Shown in pieces: positions 9,392 through 19,677 of a stretch of 64,000 nt of DNA; the first letter of the stretch is position 1; the number at the start of each line of letters is the position of its first letter. Origin of the DNA: Limnomonas spitsbergensis (Eukaryota > Chlorophyta > Chlorophyceae > Chlamydomonadales); contig JAYJMM010000109.1 of NCBI GenBank assembly GCA_037349105.1, forward strand, positions 2,369,001 to 2,433,000, in the 5' to 3' direction. Below the pieces are notes generated by a model. It ran no database searches, had not been told where the DNA came from, and saw nothing but the letters and a program-made list of their open reading frames with translations. Both the position numbers and the translations under genes were made by a program.

Positions 9392-10993
9392 ATGGCTGAG
9401 CAAGGCGTAGCAACGCGCAGAGCAAACAGGCAAGAGTCTTATGCACTCCTGCGCATAATCAAGGACAAAGAGAACACATGCCAGGAAACCCAGGTGGATT
9501 ACATCGAGGAGTTCCTGAGGAAAAGGCAAGAGGGCGCAGCAAGAGGAACACAACAGGACGAGCCTGCAGGCAGTGTGCGCAGCAGTGGACCAAGAAGGCA
9601 GGAAACCAGAGGGGAAACGCAATCTGATTCCTACGCCAGGAATTACACAGGAGGGACGCAGCCAGGAAGGCAGAATCAAGGGCAGCCCAGGGGGCAAGCA
9701 AGCGGTGAAGAACAGCAGTACCGGCAAAGCCAGGAGCCGCCCAGGGGGCAGGCAGACAGCAGGGAACAGCCAAATCGGCAAAGCCAGGAGCCGCCCAGAG
9801 GGCAGGCAGACAGCTGGGAACAGCCAAATCGGCAAGGCCAGGAGCCGCCCAGGGGGCAGGCAGACAGCTGGGAACAGCCAAGGCAGCAAAGCCAGGAGCC
9901 ACCCAGGGGAACAGATGAATGCAGCAGGGGAGCACAGCAGGATCGGCAAAGCCAGGAGCCGCCCAGAGGGCAGGCAGGACCGGGCAGAGCACATCCTTGG
10001 AGGCCCGGGTCGGGCGACAGACCAGGCAGAAGTAAGACCGGGAGGCAGCCGCGCGACGGGAGTAGAAGCTCCGCAGGAAGAGCAGGCAGACAGCCATCAC
10101 GGGAAGATCGGGAGGACGATGACAACAGATTCGACAGATACTTTCCAGGTCGCAGTCCATCAGGAGGCAGAGGAGGTGGATATGGATCGCGCTCAGAATC
10201 AGCGGATTCAGAGCCAAGGGGAGCGGACAGGCGCAGGCCAAGAACCAGGCAGGAGTCCAGCGACCAAGAAATGAAGAGAATCGACAGGGAGCAGGCGAGA
10301 GTGACCCTGCAGCTGCAGCAACAGATGGTCCTGCAGCTGACAGGGGTGGCCAAGGTCACCAAGATCCCAGCCATCCAAGGCAACGTGCCAGTCCTGGATA
10401 TGTCGCACCCAGGCGCAGTTGCAGCCAGGAAATATTACCAGGCGTGTGGATACTGGGGATCGCACAACAGGCTGGCAATGTCAGATGACCAGCCAGCGCT
10501 GGCTGTGGTGGCCGGAGAAATAGCTGGATCGTGCCAGTCGCCGTCAGCTATGACACTGCTGATCAAGTCGCTGGTCAAGCTTTGGGACAGCAAGCCAGCT
10601 AGCGTGGGGCCGCTGATGGCAGCCATCAGGGCGGCGCCCCATGCAGGAAACAGAATTGCCAGAGAAGTGGAACGGATCAGGCAGCAGTGGATCGCCCCAG
10701 CAGAGGAGCAGTGTTGCGAGGCCTCGCTGCTCACTTTGTGGATCAAGGTAGTTCAGGCGGAAGTGGGAAAGCCGACCTCGGATGAGAGATCCGCGATCAC
10801 CAACATCAAGCTGGGAGTCAAGACCACTTTGGATCCAGCGGTCAAGCCAGAGGAGACAGTAGAGGCGTTTGCGCACAGAGTCCTGTCCACAGCAGAGTTG
10901 CTACATATCTCCAGGGATGCAGTGGACTACTTTGGCACTCGGTCTCGCACATGTTCTATGAAGGGCTGCCAGTGGCCACCAGGGTCAAACTGA
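9392..10993 (+). CDS. Mobile element ORF3, Gag/capsid-like protein (about 533 aa from the first ATG), copy 1
   Basis: The frame is open from 9221, immediately after the ORF2 stop, and is the same frame as ORF1 and ORF2. The first in-frame ATG is at 9392. The N-terminal half is a low-complexity RNA-binding-type region with about six copies of a 19-21 residue RQSQEPPRGQADSWEQP unit (about 9720-9990), then an Arg/Ser/Gly-rich stretch. The C-terminal 200 residues resemble a retrotransposon Gag capsid: helical, with ETVEAFAHRVLSTAELL. The homologous sequence then continues in the -1 frame (HMFYEGLPVATRVKLSKFV, from about 10948), so this ORF's last 15-20 codons are probably out of frame. The shift is identical in both copies. 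It could be programmed frameshifting or an inherited 1-nt indel; I see no canonical slippery heptamer at the junction. Confidence 0.6.
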   Translation: MAEQGVATRRANRQESYALLRIIKDKENTCQETQVDYIEEFLRKRQEGAARGTQQDEPAGSVRSSGPRRQETRGETQSDSYARNYTGGTQPGRQNQGQPRGQASGEEQQYRQSQEPPRGQADSREQPNRQSQEPPRGQADSWEQPNRQGQEPPRGQADSWEQPRQQSQEPPRGTDECSRGAQQDRQSQEPPRGQAGPGRAHPWRPGSGDRPGRSKTGRQPRDGSRSSAGRAGRQPSREDREDDDNRFDRYFPGRSPSGGRGGGYGSRSESADSEPRGADRRRPRTRQESSDQEMKRIDREQARVTLQLQQQMVLQLTGVAKVTKIPAIQGNVPVLDMSHPGAVAARKYYQACGYWGSHNRLAMSDDQPALAVVAGEIAGSCQSPSAMTLLIKSLVKLWDSKPASVGPLMAAIRAAPHAGNRIAREVERIRQQWIAPAEEQCCEASLLTLWIKVVQAEVGKPTSDERSAITNIKLGVKTTLDPAVKPEETVEAFAHRVLSTAELLHISRDAVDYFGTRSRTCSMKGCQWPPGSN

Positions 10994-11325
10994 GCAAGTT
11001 CGTGATCACTGTGCCAGGGTACTTGTGCATGACCGATGAGGAGCAGATCACTGTGCTGACGCAGCAGGTGGTGCTGTGGGAGAAGTTCGCCCTGGAAATG
11101 GGGGACCTGTTGGTCACAGATCACAGGCATGCGGCAGAAGAGGAGAATGAGATGGAAGAGGCAGAAGAGGAGAATGAAATGGAAGAGGAGGAAGAGGCGG
11201 ATGAGGAGGAGGAGGCGCGAGAGGCTTCTTGGAGGGAGAGACTTTTTGGAGAAAGATATTCCTTGGATGACGAGAAGCCAATGTCACCCAGCGAGCGGTC
11301 CATAGATGGGCCAAGGTGGCGCTAG
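10951..11325 (+). CDS. Mobile element Gag C-terminal part in the -1 frame (124 aa), copy 1
   Basis: It continues the capsid-like sequence of ORF3 after a -1 change of frame near 10931-10948. MFYEGLPVATRVKLSKFV resembles the F-x-x-GL-x(4)-R element of Gag capsids. Residues 64-90 are almost all Glu with Met, Asn and Asp, an acidic tail. It ends at TAG before the long 3' non-coding region. It is probably translated as the end of ORF3 rather than from its own ATG. Confidence 0.5.
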   Translation: MFYEGLPVATRVKLSKFVITVPGYLCMTDEEQITVLTQQVVLWEKFALEMGDLLVTDHRHAAEEENEMEEAEEENEMEEEEEADEEEEAREASWRERLFGERYSLDDEKPMSPSERSIDGPRWR

Positions 11326-12398
11326 GCTTCCAACAAAGAGGAGGAGTCAGCCCTTGCGGAGCTTACCGAGACCTGAGGCCGAGCCCAGAGCGGCAAGGCC
11401 GCTGAGCACGTGACGTTACCCACGCCGTAACTGGCAAGGAGCGGGCAGGCGCCTACAGAGCAGAAAATGCAGACGCAGCGCGCCGGGCTTGTCCTAGTAC
11501 CCGGCAAGCAGTGGGCCGGCAGCCAGCGGACCGAAGACGGAAGATGCAGGATTGGAGTTAAAGCTATCGCAGCAACATAGTGAAAATTTGTTTCTCAAAC
11601 ACCGTAGCAGCAAGGCTACGGTAGTGCATATGTTATGAAGATGATGAGCGAGGAGAATTAGTCAACTCGGGCGATGATAACACAGCAGGGGGCGGATCAC
11701 GCTGCTACGGCGCACATTTCCTGTGGCCATTGAAGACCAGGCGGCTATGGCGCAGTGGGGCGAGAGCAGCGGTTGTTCTTAGCTTAACCTGATAACTTTG
11801 AAAATTTCTCTGTTTGTTAGCCAGTAGTGGGCTGAACAGCCTGGATTTGTAGGATTCTGCGCATTGCGCATCAGCTGAGACTCTGTGGATTTTTTCTTTT
11901 GAAGAAGGCCTGAACCAGGCAGATTTGCTGAGACAATTTGAGCTTCTACGTACATATTTTCCAGAAGTTTAAAGATTCTGGTTTCTGATGATTTCTGATG
12001 GGTTCTGACCCTTTATTGCCTGCAACCAAGCATGACACTGGTGACGGTACCGGATTCTGTGTGCCCCGATCAGGCCGGAGAGAGATCAGGGTCCCAGAGG
12101 CCTTTGTCAAGTGTGCAGAACCGTGGGTGGACCTAGGGTCCGCCACGGGTTTCAGTGAATTTTTTCTTTGGTGAATTTCCTTGTGTGGATGTCCTGCAGC
12201 ACATTTCCTGCAGTGGATTTTCTTCAGGGGATATTTTTTTTCCGACTGGCTGGATTGCAGTCAGATGTTAGGAGGCTTCAGTGTTAGGGAACTGACAAGT
12301 TCTGGGCGTACAGATTTTTCCAGATTTCTTTCAGTACCGACCCCTTTTTCCGGCTCCCAGCGCATGCCCTTTAGGCTTAACGCTGAGGAGCGGGGGCG
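11326..12398 (+). other. 3' non-coding region of the mobile element, copy 1
   Basis: About 1.07 kb without a recognisable protein lie between the Gag tail and the B repeat. They include a perfect 7-bp hairpin, CCGTAGC (11602-11608) with GCTACGG (11615-11621), and T-rich stretches toward the B repeat. No reverse transcriptase, RNase H or recombinase motif is found in any frame. The equivalent region of copy 2 is 19678-20750. Confidence 0.5.
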
Positions 12399-12642
12399 AG
12401 TGAAGTAGTAGGGGCGGTACCCACAAGACAGGGACACCCAGACATTACCCCTAGGCAGAGAGACTTCCTGCTAGGGCCGAACCTTACAGTAGCCAGTTAA
12501 CAGCTCTTGTCTGAAGTACAAGGAGTCTGTGTGTACGGTAATGTACCGTGTTTATGAGTATAAGGACACTTCTCTAAGGCGCCTTTACCGGAGATTCCGG
12601 AGTTTACCATATTGGCACGTTTACTGCTTTATGGTGCGACAG
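12399..12642 (+). repeat. B repeat, copy 1 (244 bp)
   Basis: It starts AGTGAAGTAG and ends GGTGCGACAG. It recurs at 20751-20994 and 21633-21876. It contains GTGTACGGTAATGTAC (12531-12546), which is the reverse complement, with two mismatches, of the central part of the inverted-repeat site at the left end of A. A single C (12643) separates it from the next A repeat, and the junction forms the palindrome GACAGCTGTC. Confidence 0.85.
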
Positions 12643-12643
12643 C

Positions 12644-13280
12644 TGTCACAGTATATTACCGTATACGTGACAGAACCGTTTGAGCCGCCGTTAGCGGCCG
12701 CGGAGCCTCCGCAGCTTCTCTGCGGAGTCTCCTGATTTGAACTGAGACCTAGAAACCCGCTTACGCAGGGTGATTTAGCATAATCTGTACTCTGAATTGG
12801 GCCTGCCGGGTCCCTGTATCCCGGCAATTGCCTAAGCTACTACTTTTGTCCCTTTTGAAGGACAGGCCTCTGGTGTAAAGAGTATAGGCCTAGCTCTCAC
12901 GGATACTAGCCCTTGCTCGCCACTAAGTCAGTACCTTACACTTCAGTCAAGTCTAGCATCACGGAAAGTGGTGATAGCATAAGCAAGTGACAAGCGAGCC
13001 CCATCCATATCACTGGTCATCCCCAGCCGACGCGATCTACGGAGCTCGCCCTGAAGAGCACGCGACCTACGGTGCCGATCCCTGACTACTCGTCCATCGG
13101 AGACGACTAATCAGGCAAGCAGTCCCAAGCAGATATTCACCTAAATAGACCAGGAGGCGCAAAGCCGACCAGGAGCTCTCGGCGTACCAGCTTCCAGCTG
13201 AGTCCGCCCGGCGACAAAACCCACGGACAAAGTCACCTCCGTCGCCGTTCCTTCGCAACCCCGAGCATCCCCGCTCTCAG
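12644..13280 (+). repeat. A repeat, copy 2 (637 bp)
   Basis: It matches 4292-4928 by eye. It serves as A2 of the first unit and A1 of the second. Confidence 0.9.
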
Positions 13281-13720
13281 TGTCCTTCAAAAGGGACAAA
13301 AGTGGTATTGCAGCCTGATCAGCTGCTTGCCAACGAGTTCCTCGCTGAGGGAAGCTAAGCTTGTCTGACCTGGAATATTTTTTTGAATTGTTCGCCTTGG
13401 ACAGCTTGAAAAAGCACCTCTGTCGCTGCATTCTGCTTGGGCTTTTCGTGCCAAATTAGATCTTGCAAACCCCGGCTGTGAAGAGCCTTGGGGAGAAGCT
13501 CGAAGATCCAGTTGTGGAGTTATAAACCCAGCTTGATTCCCTGTGCAAGGATCGCAGTGAAAGCTGGGAGAAAGTTGGGCGAAGGAGAATTCCGCCTAGC
13601 ACCAGATATTGTTGAGCAAATAGAAAGATTCGGATTGCCTGTCCTTGAGCTATAATTGCCTGTCAACCAGGCCTGTCTAGCAAGCCCTCAGAAAGGCAGG
13701 GCCTGGACTCAGAGCAGCAG

Positions 13721-16495
13721 ATGGCGCTTGAGGGAGAAGCGATGCGTATTTCCCGCGGGCTAGCAGGGATCGAGGATCCCGCAGCTTTGGGGTGCAAGGT
13801 GCCCAGTGCAGATCAAGCTTGGCCCAAGGACGTTGGGCAGGCTGATGGCCCTGTGGGCGCTGAAGTGTCGCACAAAGGGATCAGCCGAGGTGGGCCAGTG
13901 CCCCAATCAACCCTGGATATTCCAAGGCAAGGCCTGGAATATGCGCAGTGGTTGAGACAGGGAGGAAGAACCCCTGAGCTGACATTGGACCCGGCCGTTG
14001 AGGTATCGCAGACCAGTGGCGCAAATCGGGACAGTGTTCCAGAAGGCGCACCAGAGCAGGACTTGCCCAGTGAGGCAGGGGCCGCGCAACGAGTCAAGAA
14101 CGAGCCCGATCACGGTGATCAAGGGGCAGGCACCTCGGCAGCCCCAGAGGGGGCAGCAGAGTGCGGGGGAGCAAGAGACCTAGGCAGTGGGCCAGAATAC
14201 ACGACGCAGAGGATGCTGATGAGAGTGGCAAGTGCTGCGCAGTGCGTTAAAAAGGAGAACGGGACGATGCCCCGTGGTGGAAGTCAGGTGATCAGGAAAC
14301 CTGCAGATCTGCAGGCGGTGGGTGGAGCAAAAGCCGCCACTGCGGAATGGTATCCAGTAAAAAGGAAGGAGGATCTGGCTCAGCCAATAGGGTGGAACAG
14401 GCTAGGGCAGTGGGCCACTGGAGTGTGGAAGAGTGTGTGTGACGCAGAGCAGGCGGGGTTAAGCAGTCTGGCTGTGCCCCAGCAGCGCGCACCCTTGGAG
14501 GCATTGACCAGGTGTATGGAGCAGCCAGGTAATCAGGTGTCCCCCAACGGCTGGTCCATGTTTGATATCCTCAGCAGTGACAGTGAGCCAAGTCCCAGGC
14601 ACCTGATCAACTGTATTACGGCAGAGAGTGCCGGCCCACCCAGGCAGGATAGCCTGGTAGCTAGCGAGCAGCTGCACCTGATCAACTGTATTACGGCAGA
14701 GAGTGCCGGCCCACCCAGGCAGGATAGCCTGGTAGCTAGCGAGCAGCTGCACCTGATCAACTGTATCACGGCAGAGAGTGCCGGCCCACCCAGGCAGGAT
14801 AGCCTGGTAGCTAGCGAGCAGCTGCACCTGATCAACTGTATCACGGCAGAGAGTGCCGGCCCACCCAGGCAGGATAGCCTGGTAGCTAGCGAGCAGCTGC
14901 ACCTGATCAACTGTATTACGGCAGAGAGTGCCGGCCCACCCAGGCAGGATAGCCCGGTAGCTAGCGAGCAGCTGCACCTGATCAACTGTGTTCCGATAGG
15001 GAATGCTTTTTCACCCAAACCAGTGACCGGTGGCTGCGAGCCAAGCCAACTGCAGGTGCAGGCGTCACGGCTGTGTTTGCAGAGAGAGGCGGTTCCTGTG
15101 ACACCTGTAGGGATCGGTGGCTGCGAGCCATGCCAACTGCAGGTGCAGGCGTCACGGCTGGGTTTGCAGAGAGAGGCAGTTCATGTGACACCTGTAGGGA
15201 TCGGTGGCTGTGAGCCAGGTCAACTGCAGGTGCATGCGTCACGGCTGTGTTTGCCGAGGGAGGCAGCCCATGTGACACCTGTGGCGGCCGCTGGCTGTGA
15301 GCCAGGCCAACTGCAGGTGCATGCGTCACGGCTGTGTTTGCAGAGAGAGGCAGTTCCTGTGACACCTGTGGTGACCGATGGCCACGAGCCGTGCCAACTG
15401 CAGGTGCAGGCGTCACCGCTGTGTTTTCAGATGGAGGACGTTCCTGTGACACCTGGGGTGGCCGGTGGCTGTGAGCCAGGCCAACTGCAGTTGCAGGCGG
15501 CACGACGGTGCTTGCAGAGGGAGGCAATTCATGTGACACCTGTAAGGATCGGTGGCTGTGAGCCAGGCCAACTGCAGGTGCAGGCGTCACGTTTGTGTTT
15601 GTCGAGGGAGGCAGCCCATGTGACACCTGTGGTGGCCGGCGGCTGCGAGCCGGACCAACTGCATCCGTGGGAGCAGAAGCTGAACCAAAAGGTGGCTGAG
15701 GAACCAGTTGGCCCAAGTGAGGTTGAGGACCACGAGCACAGGCAGGCGCCGGTGCTGGTGCAGATGCACCAGCCAGAAGAGGATGGGCCTGTCACACCAC
15801 CAGTGGCAGCAGCTCCAGGAGGGGTCCAGGTGCCAATATCAGAACCAGGGGCGGCCCAGCAGGCCAGCAAACAGCTGGAGGCGGCAGAGAATCCTGAGGG
15901 GTCAGAGGAGCAGGGAATCTCCATACCCATGCTGAGGGAAAAGGTTAATTGGTACCGGCAGAAGCTTAAAGGAATGGCCAGGCAGCTGTGGGTGGCCAGG
16001 CAGCCAATAATAGCAGTGAAGATGAGGATGACCAGACAGCTGAGGATGGTGAAGCATCGCTTGGAACATGCCAAACAGAACCTACAGGCACGGCTGCCTA
16101 CAGGTGAGGAAGAGGAAGAGCAGCAGCTGCAGCAGACAGCCATGGTTGCATGGCACGTGGCACTACCCGGGGGGCACGGGGCTGAGCAGGCCAGCCATGA
16201 GGCGAAAAAAGAGGCACAGCCGCCGCAGCACCAGGAGTGCATGCCCAGATTGCCCAGGCAGGAGGGCTTCCGCTCAGCAGAGCCGTGTGGGCCAGTGGGT
16301 CAAGCCAGCCCTAGCCTGAGTCTGGGCCCTGACGGCTGCAGCAAGTCCAGCCAGGCAGTGGCAGGCAAGGCAGCTGACAGTGACGTGGAAGCAGCTAGGA
16401 GCAGCAGGTCTCCGGTGCCAGCACACGTGGACGACAGCAGCAGCAGGAATGTGTGCCTGGTAGCAATCCATGCTGCGGTGCCTGCAGATGTGTAG
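13721..16495 (+). CDS. Mobile element ORF1, copy 2
   Basis: It gives the same 924-aa product as 5369-8143. The only base change noted is T5806 versus A14158, a silent Ala codon change. The same TAG stop and the same in-frame continuation to ORF2 are present, so the stop is not a private lesion of one copy. Confidence 0.65.
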   Translation: MALEGEAMRISRGLAGIEDPAALGCKVPSADQAWPKDVGQADGPVGAEVSHKGISRGGPVPQSTLDIPRQGLEYAQWLRQGGRTPELTLDPAVEVSQTSGANRDSVPEGAPEQDLPSEAGAAQRVKNEPDHGDQGAGTSAAPEGAAECGGARDLGSGPEYTTQRMLMRVASAAQCVKKENGTMPRGGSQVIRKPADLQAVGGAKAATAEWYPVKRKEDLAQPIGWNRLGQWATGVWKSVCDAEQAGLSSLAVPQQRAPLEALTRCMEQPGNQVSPNGWSMFDILSSDSEPSPRHLINCITAESAGPPRQDSLVASEQLHLINCITAESAGPPRQDSLVASEQLHLINCITAESAGPPRQDSLVASEQLHLINCITAESAGPPRQDSLVASEQLHLINCITAESAGPPRQDSPVASEQLHLINCVPIGNAFSPKPVTGGCEPSQLQVQASRLCLQREAVPVTPVGIGGCEPCQLQVQASRLGLQREAVHVTPVGIGGCEPGQLQVHASRLCLPREAAHVTPVAAAGCEPGQLQVHASRLCLQREAVPVTPVVTDGHEPCQLQVQASPLCFQMEDVPVTPGVAGGCEPGQLQLQAARRCLQREAIHVTPVRIGGCEPGQLQVQASRLCLSREAAHVTPVVAGGCEPDQLHPWEQKLNQKVAEEPVGPSEVEDHEHRQAPVLVQMHQPEEDGPVTPPVAAAPGGVQVPISEPGAAQQASKQLEAAENPEGSEEQGISIPMLREKVNWYRQKLKGMARQLWVARQPIIAVKMRMTRQLRMVKHRLEHAKQNLQARLPTGEEEEEQQLQQTAMVAWHVALPGGHGAEQASHEAKKEAQPPQHQECMPRLPRQEGFRSAEPCGPVGQASPSLSLGPDGCSKSSQAVAGKAADSDVEAARSSRSPVPAHVDDSSSRNVCLVAIHAAVPADV

Positions 16496-16543
16496 CTGGC
16501 CAGGATCTGGGAGAATCGCGCAACAGGTGCCCGTCAGCAGCCG

Positions 16544-17572
16544 ATGGACATCCGCAATGCCATGCGTCAGGCCATGAGGCGTAACACCGGAGGAGTATGT
16601 ATGTTCTGCGGGTACAAGTGCGAACACAGCGACAGGGCATGTGAGCACCTCATGGATGCCAACATCCAGAGGGGGCTGGAGCCGGGTGAGGACCCGGCTG
16701 AGGCCAGTGATGCAGAGATCAAGCGCGAGGGAGCTGAGATCAAGCCTGCTGTGACCAGGCAGGCCCCGCAGAGCAGCAAAGAACCACAGGAAAAGTCAGC
16801 TGTACCGGTGGGAAAGCCGTGGGCTGACCTAATATCTGAGGAAGAGCTGCCTGATCCGATACAAGAAGAGAAGGGGCGGCAGCCAGTGAAAGGGCTGCGC
16901 CCAAGGCAGCCAATGCGACCACGCAGGGTGCCGATTAAAAGAGGGGCGGGATCCACAGTCTACGGGACGCCGCTGTCCAAGTTTACGCCCAGTGTGGGCA
17001 GACCTGTGCAGACACCCAAGGAAGGATCTAGCAGCCAGATGCGAGCAGGCGGCAGCCACAAGGAAATCCTGCGCGGATTTTATCAAGGTACAGCACAGGC
17101 GCAGGATACCAGACCTAGAGAGCCAGAGCGCTCCAGAACCGTGGATGTGGTGAGCGGCGAAGGGGAGCCAGAGAAGCAGATGCAGCCATTCGGTTGGGCC
17201 GGACTTTTGCAGTGGGCAACAAACCTGTGGAAGGAAGTGTGCTCCAGGACATTCGCGCAGCTCCAGGATCAAGTCACAGCCATCGAGGAGTTCAGGGCCC
17301 ATCATCTGCAAGGATGGGCAACAAAAGCCATGATGGGTATTTCCCACACCGGGCAGGACAGGGCAATGCTGTTGGCCGCCCTTGGACAGATGTCCAAGGG
17401 AGGGGCAGGACGCGAAGCAGCCCTTGCTGTTAAGGCCTTCGCAGATGAATGGTGCGACGGGGTAACAGGACATCAGGTGGAACCTGCATCTGAGCCAGAA
17501 GATGAGGAGGACCAGGTATGGGAAGGATTTGAAACAGCGGTGCAGCGGCCTGAGGAGCTCAGGGAAGTTTAA
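16544..17572 (+). CDS. Mobile element ORF2, copy 2
   Basis: The product is identical to that of 8192-9220, including the CX2CX5HX4C knuckle and the terminal TAA. Confidence 0.6.
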   Translation: MDIRNAMRQAMRRNTGGVCMFCGYKCEHSDRACEHLMDANIQRGLEPGEDPAEASDAEIKREGAEIKPAVTRQAPQSSKEPQEKSAVPVGKPWADLISEEELPDPIQEEKGRQPVKGLRPRQPMRPRRVPIKRGAGSTVYGTPLSKFTPSVGRPVQTPKEGSSSQMRAGGSHKEILRGFYQGTAQAQDTRPREPERSRTVDVVSGEGEPEKQMQPFGWAGLLQWATNLWKEVCSRTFAQLQDQVTAIEEFRAHHLQGWATKAMMGISHTGQDRAMLLAALGQMSKGGAGREAALAVKAFADEWCDGVTGHQVEPASEPEDEEDQVWEGFETAVQRPEELREV

Positions 17573-17743
17573 AGGTGGCAGCAGCAAGCAAGAACCGCGC
17601 CAACCCCAACACTCAGATCTGAGGTTTTTGAGGTCAGCAGCGAGCCAAGCCTCAGGGGGCGGCCAAGGGGCAGGGAAGAGCCCAGGGCCAGTAGCCCAGC
17701 CGCCAGCGAAAGGGCGGAGTTGACTAGCCGATCGCTGGCCAGG

Positions 17744-19345
17744 ATGGCTGAGCAAGGCGTAGCAACGCGCAGAGCAAACAGGCAAGAGTCTTATGCACTC
17801 CTGCGCATAATCAAGGACAAAGAGAACACATGCCAGGAAACCCAGGTGGATTACATCGAGGAGTTCCTGAGGAAAAGGCAAGAGGGCGCAGCAAGAGGAA
17901 CACAACAGGACGAGCCTGCAGGCAGTGTGCGCAGCAGTGGACCAAGAAGGCAGGAAACCAGAGGGGAAACGCAATCTGATTCCTACGCCAGGAATTACAC
18001 AGGAGGGACGCAGCCAGGAAGGCAGAATCAAGGGCAGCCCAGGGGGCAAGCAAGCGGTGAAGAACAGCAGTACCGGCAAAGCCAGGAGCCGCCCAGGGGG
18101 CAGGCAGACAGCAGGGAACAGCCAAATCGGCAAAGCCAGGAGCCGCCCAGAGGGCAGGCAGACAGCTGGGAACAGCCAAATCGGCAAGGCCAGGAGCCGC
18201 CCAGGGGGCAGGCAGACAGCTGGGAACAGCCAAGGCAGCAAAGCCAGGAGCCACCCAGGGGAACAGATGAATGCAGCAGGGGAGCACAGCAGGATCGGCA
18301 AAGCCAGGAGCCGCCCAGAGGGCAGGCAGGACCGGGCAGAGCACATCCTTGGAGGCCCGGGTCGGGCGACAGACCAGGCAGAAGTAAGACCGGGAGGCAG
18401 CCGCGCGACGGGAGTAGAAGCTCCGCAGGAAGAGCAGGCAGACAGCCATCACGGGAAGATCGGGAGGACGATGACAACAGATTCGACAGATACTTTCCAG
18501 GTCGCAGTCCATCAGGAGGCAGAGGAGGTGGATATGGATCGCGCTCAGAATCAGCGGATTCAGAGCCAAGGGGAGCGGACAGGCGCAGGCCAAGAACCAG
18601 GCAGGAGTCCAGCGACCAAGAAATGAAGAGAATCGACAGGGAGCAGGCGAGAGTGACCCTGCAGCTGCAGCAACAGATGGTCCTGCAGCTGACAGGGGTG
18701 GCCAAGGTCACCAAGATCCCAGCCATCCAAGGCAACGTGCCAGTCCTGGATATGTCGCACCCAGGCGCAGTTGCAGCCAGGAAATATTACCAGGCGTGTG
18801 GATACTGGGGATCGCACAACAGGCTGGCAATGTCAGATGACCAGCCAGCGCTGGCTGTGGTGGCCGGAGAAATAGCTGGATCGTGCCAGTCGCCGTCAGC
18901 TATGACACTGCTGATCAAGTCGCTGGTCAAGCTTTGGGACAGCAAGCCAGCTAGCGTGGGGCCGCTGATGGCAGCCATCAGGGCGGCGCCCCATGCAGGA
19001 AACAGAATTGCCAGAGAAGTGGAACGGATCAGGCAGCAGTGGATCGCCCCAGCAGAGGAGCAGTGTTGCGAGGCCTCGCTGCTCACTTTGTGGATCAAGG
19101 TAGTTCAGGCGGAAGTGGGAAAGCCGACCTCGGATGAGAGATCCGCGATCACCAACATCAAGCTGGGAGTCAAGACCACTTTGGATCCAGCGGTCAAGCC
19201 AGAGGAGACAGTAGAGGCGTTTGCGCACAGAGTCCTGTCCACAGCAGAGTTGCTACATATCTCCAGGGATGCAGTGGACTACTTTGGCACTCGGTCTCGC
19301 ACATGTTCTATGAAGGGCTGCCAGTGGCCACCAGGGTCAAACTGA
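17744..19345 (+). CDS. Mobile element ORF3 (Gag/capsid-like), copy 2
   Basis: The product is identical to that of 9392-10993. The frame is open upstream from 17573. The -1 frame change near 19283-19300 is conserved. Confidence 0.6.
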   Translation: MAEQGVATRRANRQESYALLRIIKDKENTCQETQVDYIEEFLRKRQEGAARGTQQDEPAGSVRSSGPRRQETRGETQSDSYARNYTGGTQPGRQNQGQPRGQASGEEQQYRQSQEPPRGQADSREQPNRQSQEPPRGQADSWEQPNRQGQEPPRGQADSWEQPRQQSQEPPRGTDECSRGAQQDRQSQEPPRGQAGPGRAHPWRPGSGDRPGRSKTGRQPRDGSRSSAGRAGRQPSREDREDDDNRFDRYFPGRSPSGGRGGGYGSRSESADSEPRGADRRRPRTRQESSDQEMKRIDREQARVTLQLQQQMVLQLTGVAKVTKIPAIQGNVPVLDMSHPGAVAARKYYQACGYWGSHNRLAMSDDQPALAVVAGEIAGSCQSPSAMTLLIKSLVKLWDSKPASVGPLMAAIRAAPHAGNRIAREVERIRQQWIAPAEEQCCEASLLTLWIKVVQAEVGKPTSDERSAITNIKLGVKTTLDPAVKPEETVEAFAHRVLSTAELLHISRDAVDYFGTRSRTCSMKGCQWPPGSN

Positions 19346-19677
19346 GCAAGTTCGTGATCACTGTGCCAGGGTACTTGTGCATGACCGATGAGGAGCAGAT
19401 CACTGTGCTGACGCAGCAGGTGGTGCTGTGGGAGAAGTTCGCCCTGGAAATGGGGGACCTGTTGGTCACAGATCACAGGCATGCGGCAGAAGAGGAGAAT
19501 GAGATGGAAGAGGCAGAAGAGGAGAATGAAATGGAAGAGGAGGAAGAGGCGGATGAGGAGGAGGAGGCGCGAGAGGCTTCTTGGAGGGAGAGACTTTTTG
19601 GAGAAAGATATTCCTTGGATGACGAGAAGCCAATGTCACCCAGCGAGCGGTCCATAGATGGGCCAAGGTGGCGCTAG
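19303..19677 (+). CDS. Mobile element Gag C-terminal part in the -1 frame, copy 2
   Basis: It is identical to 10951-11325, with the same acidic tail and TAG end. Confidence 0.5.
   Translation: MFYEGLPVATRVKLSKFVITVPGYLCMTDEEQITVLTQQVVLWEKFALEMGDLLVTDHRHAAEEENEMEEAEEENEMEEEEEADEEEEAREASWRERLFGERYSLDDEKPMSPSERSIDGPRWR

Noticed and set aside
8477..9994. 505-aa minus-strand ORF antisense to mobile element ORF2/ORF3 (repeated at 16829-18346)
   Set aside because: It is Leu/Pro-rich shadow sequence created by the sense repeats and GC-rich codons; it crosses the borders of the sense ORFs.
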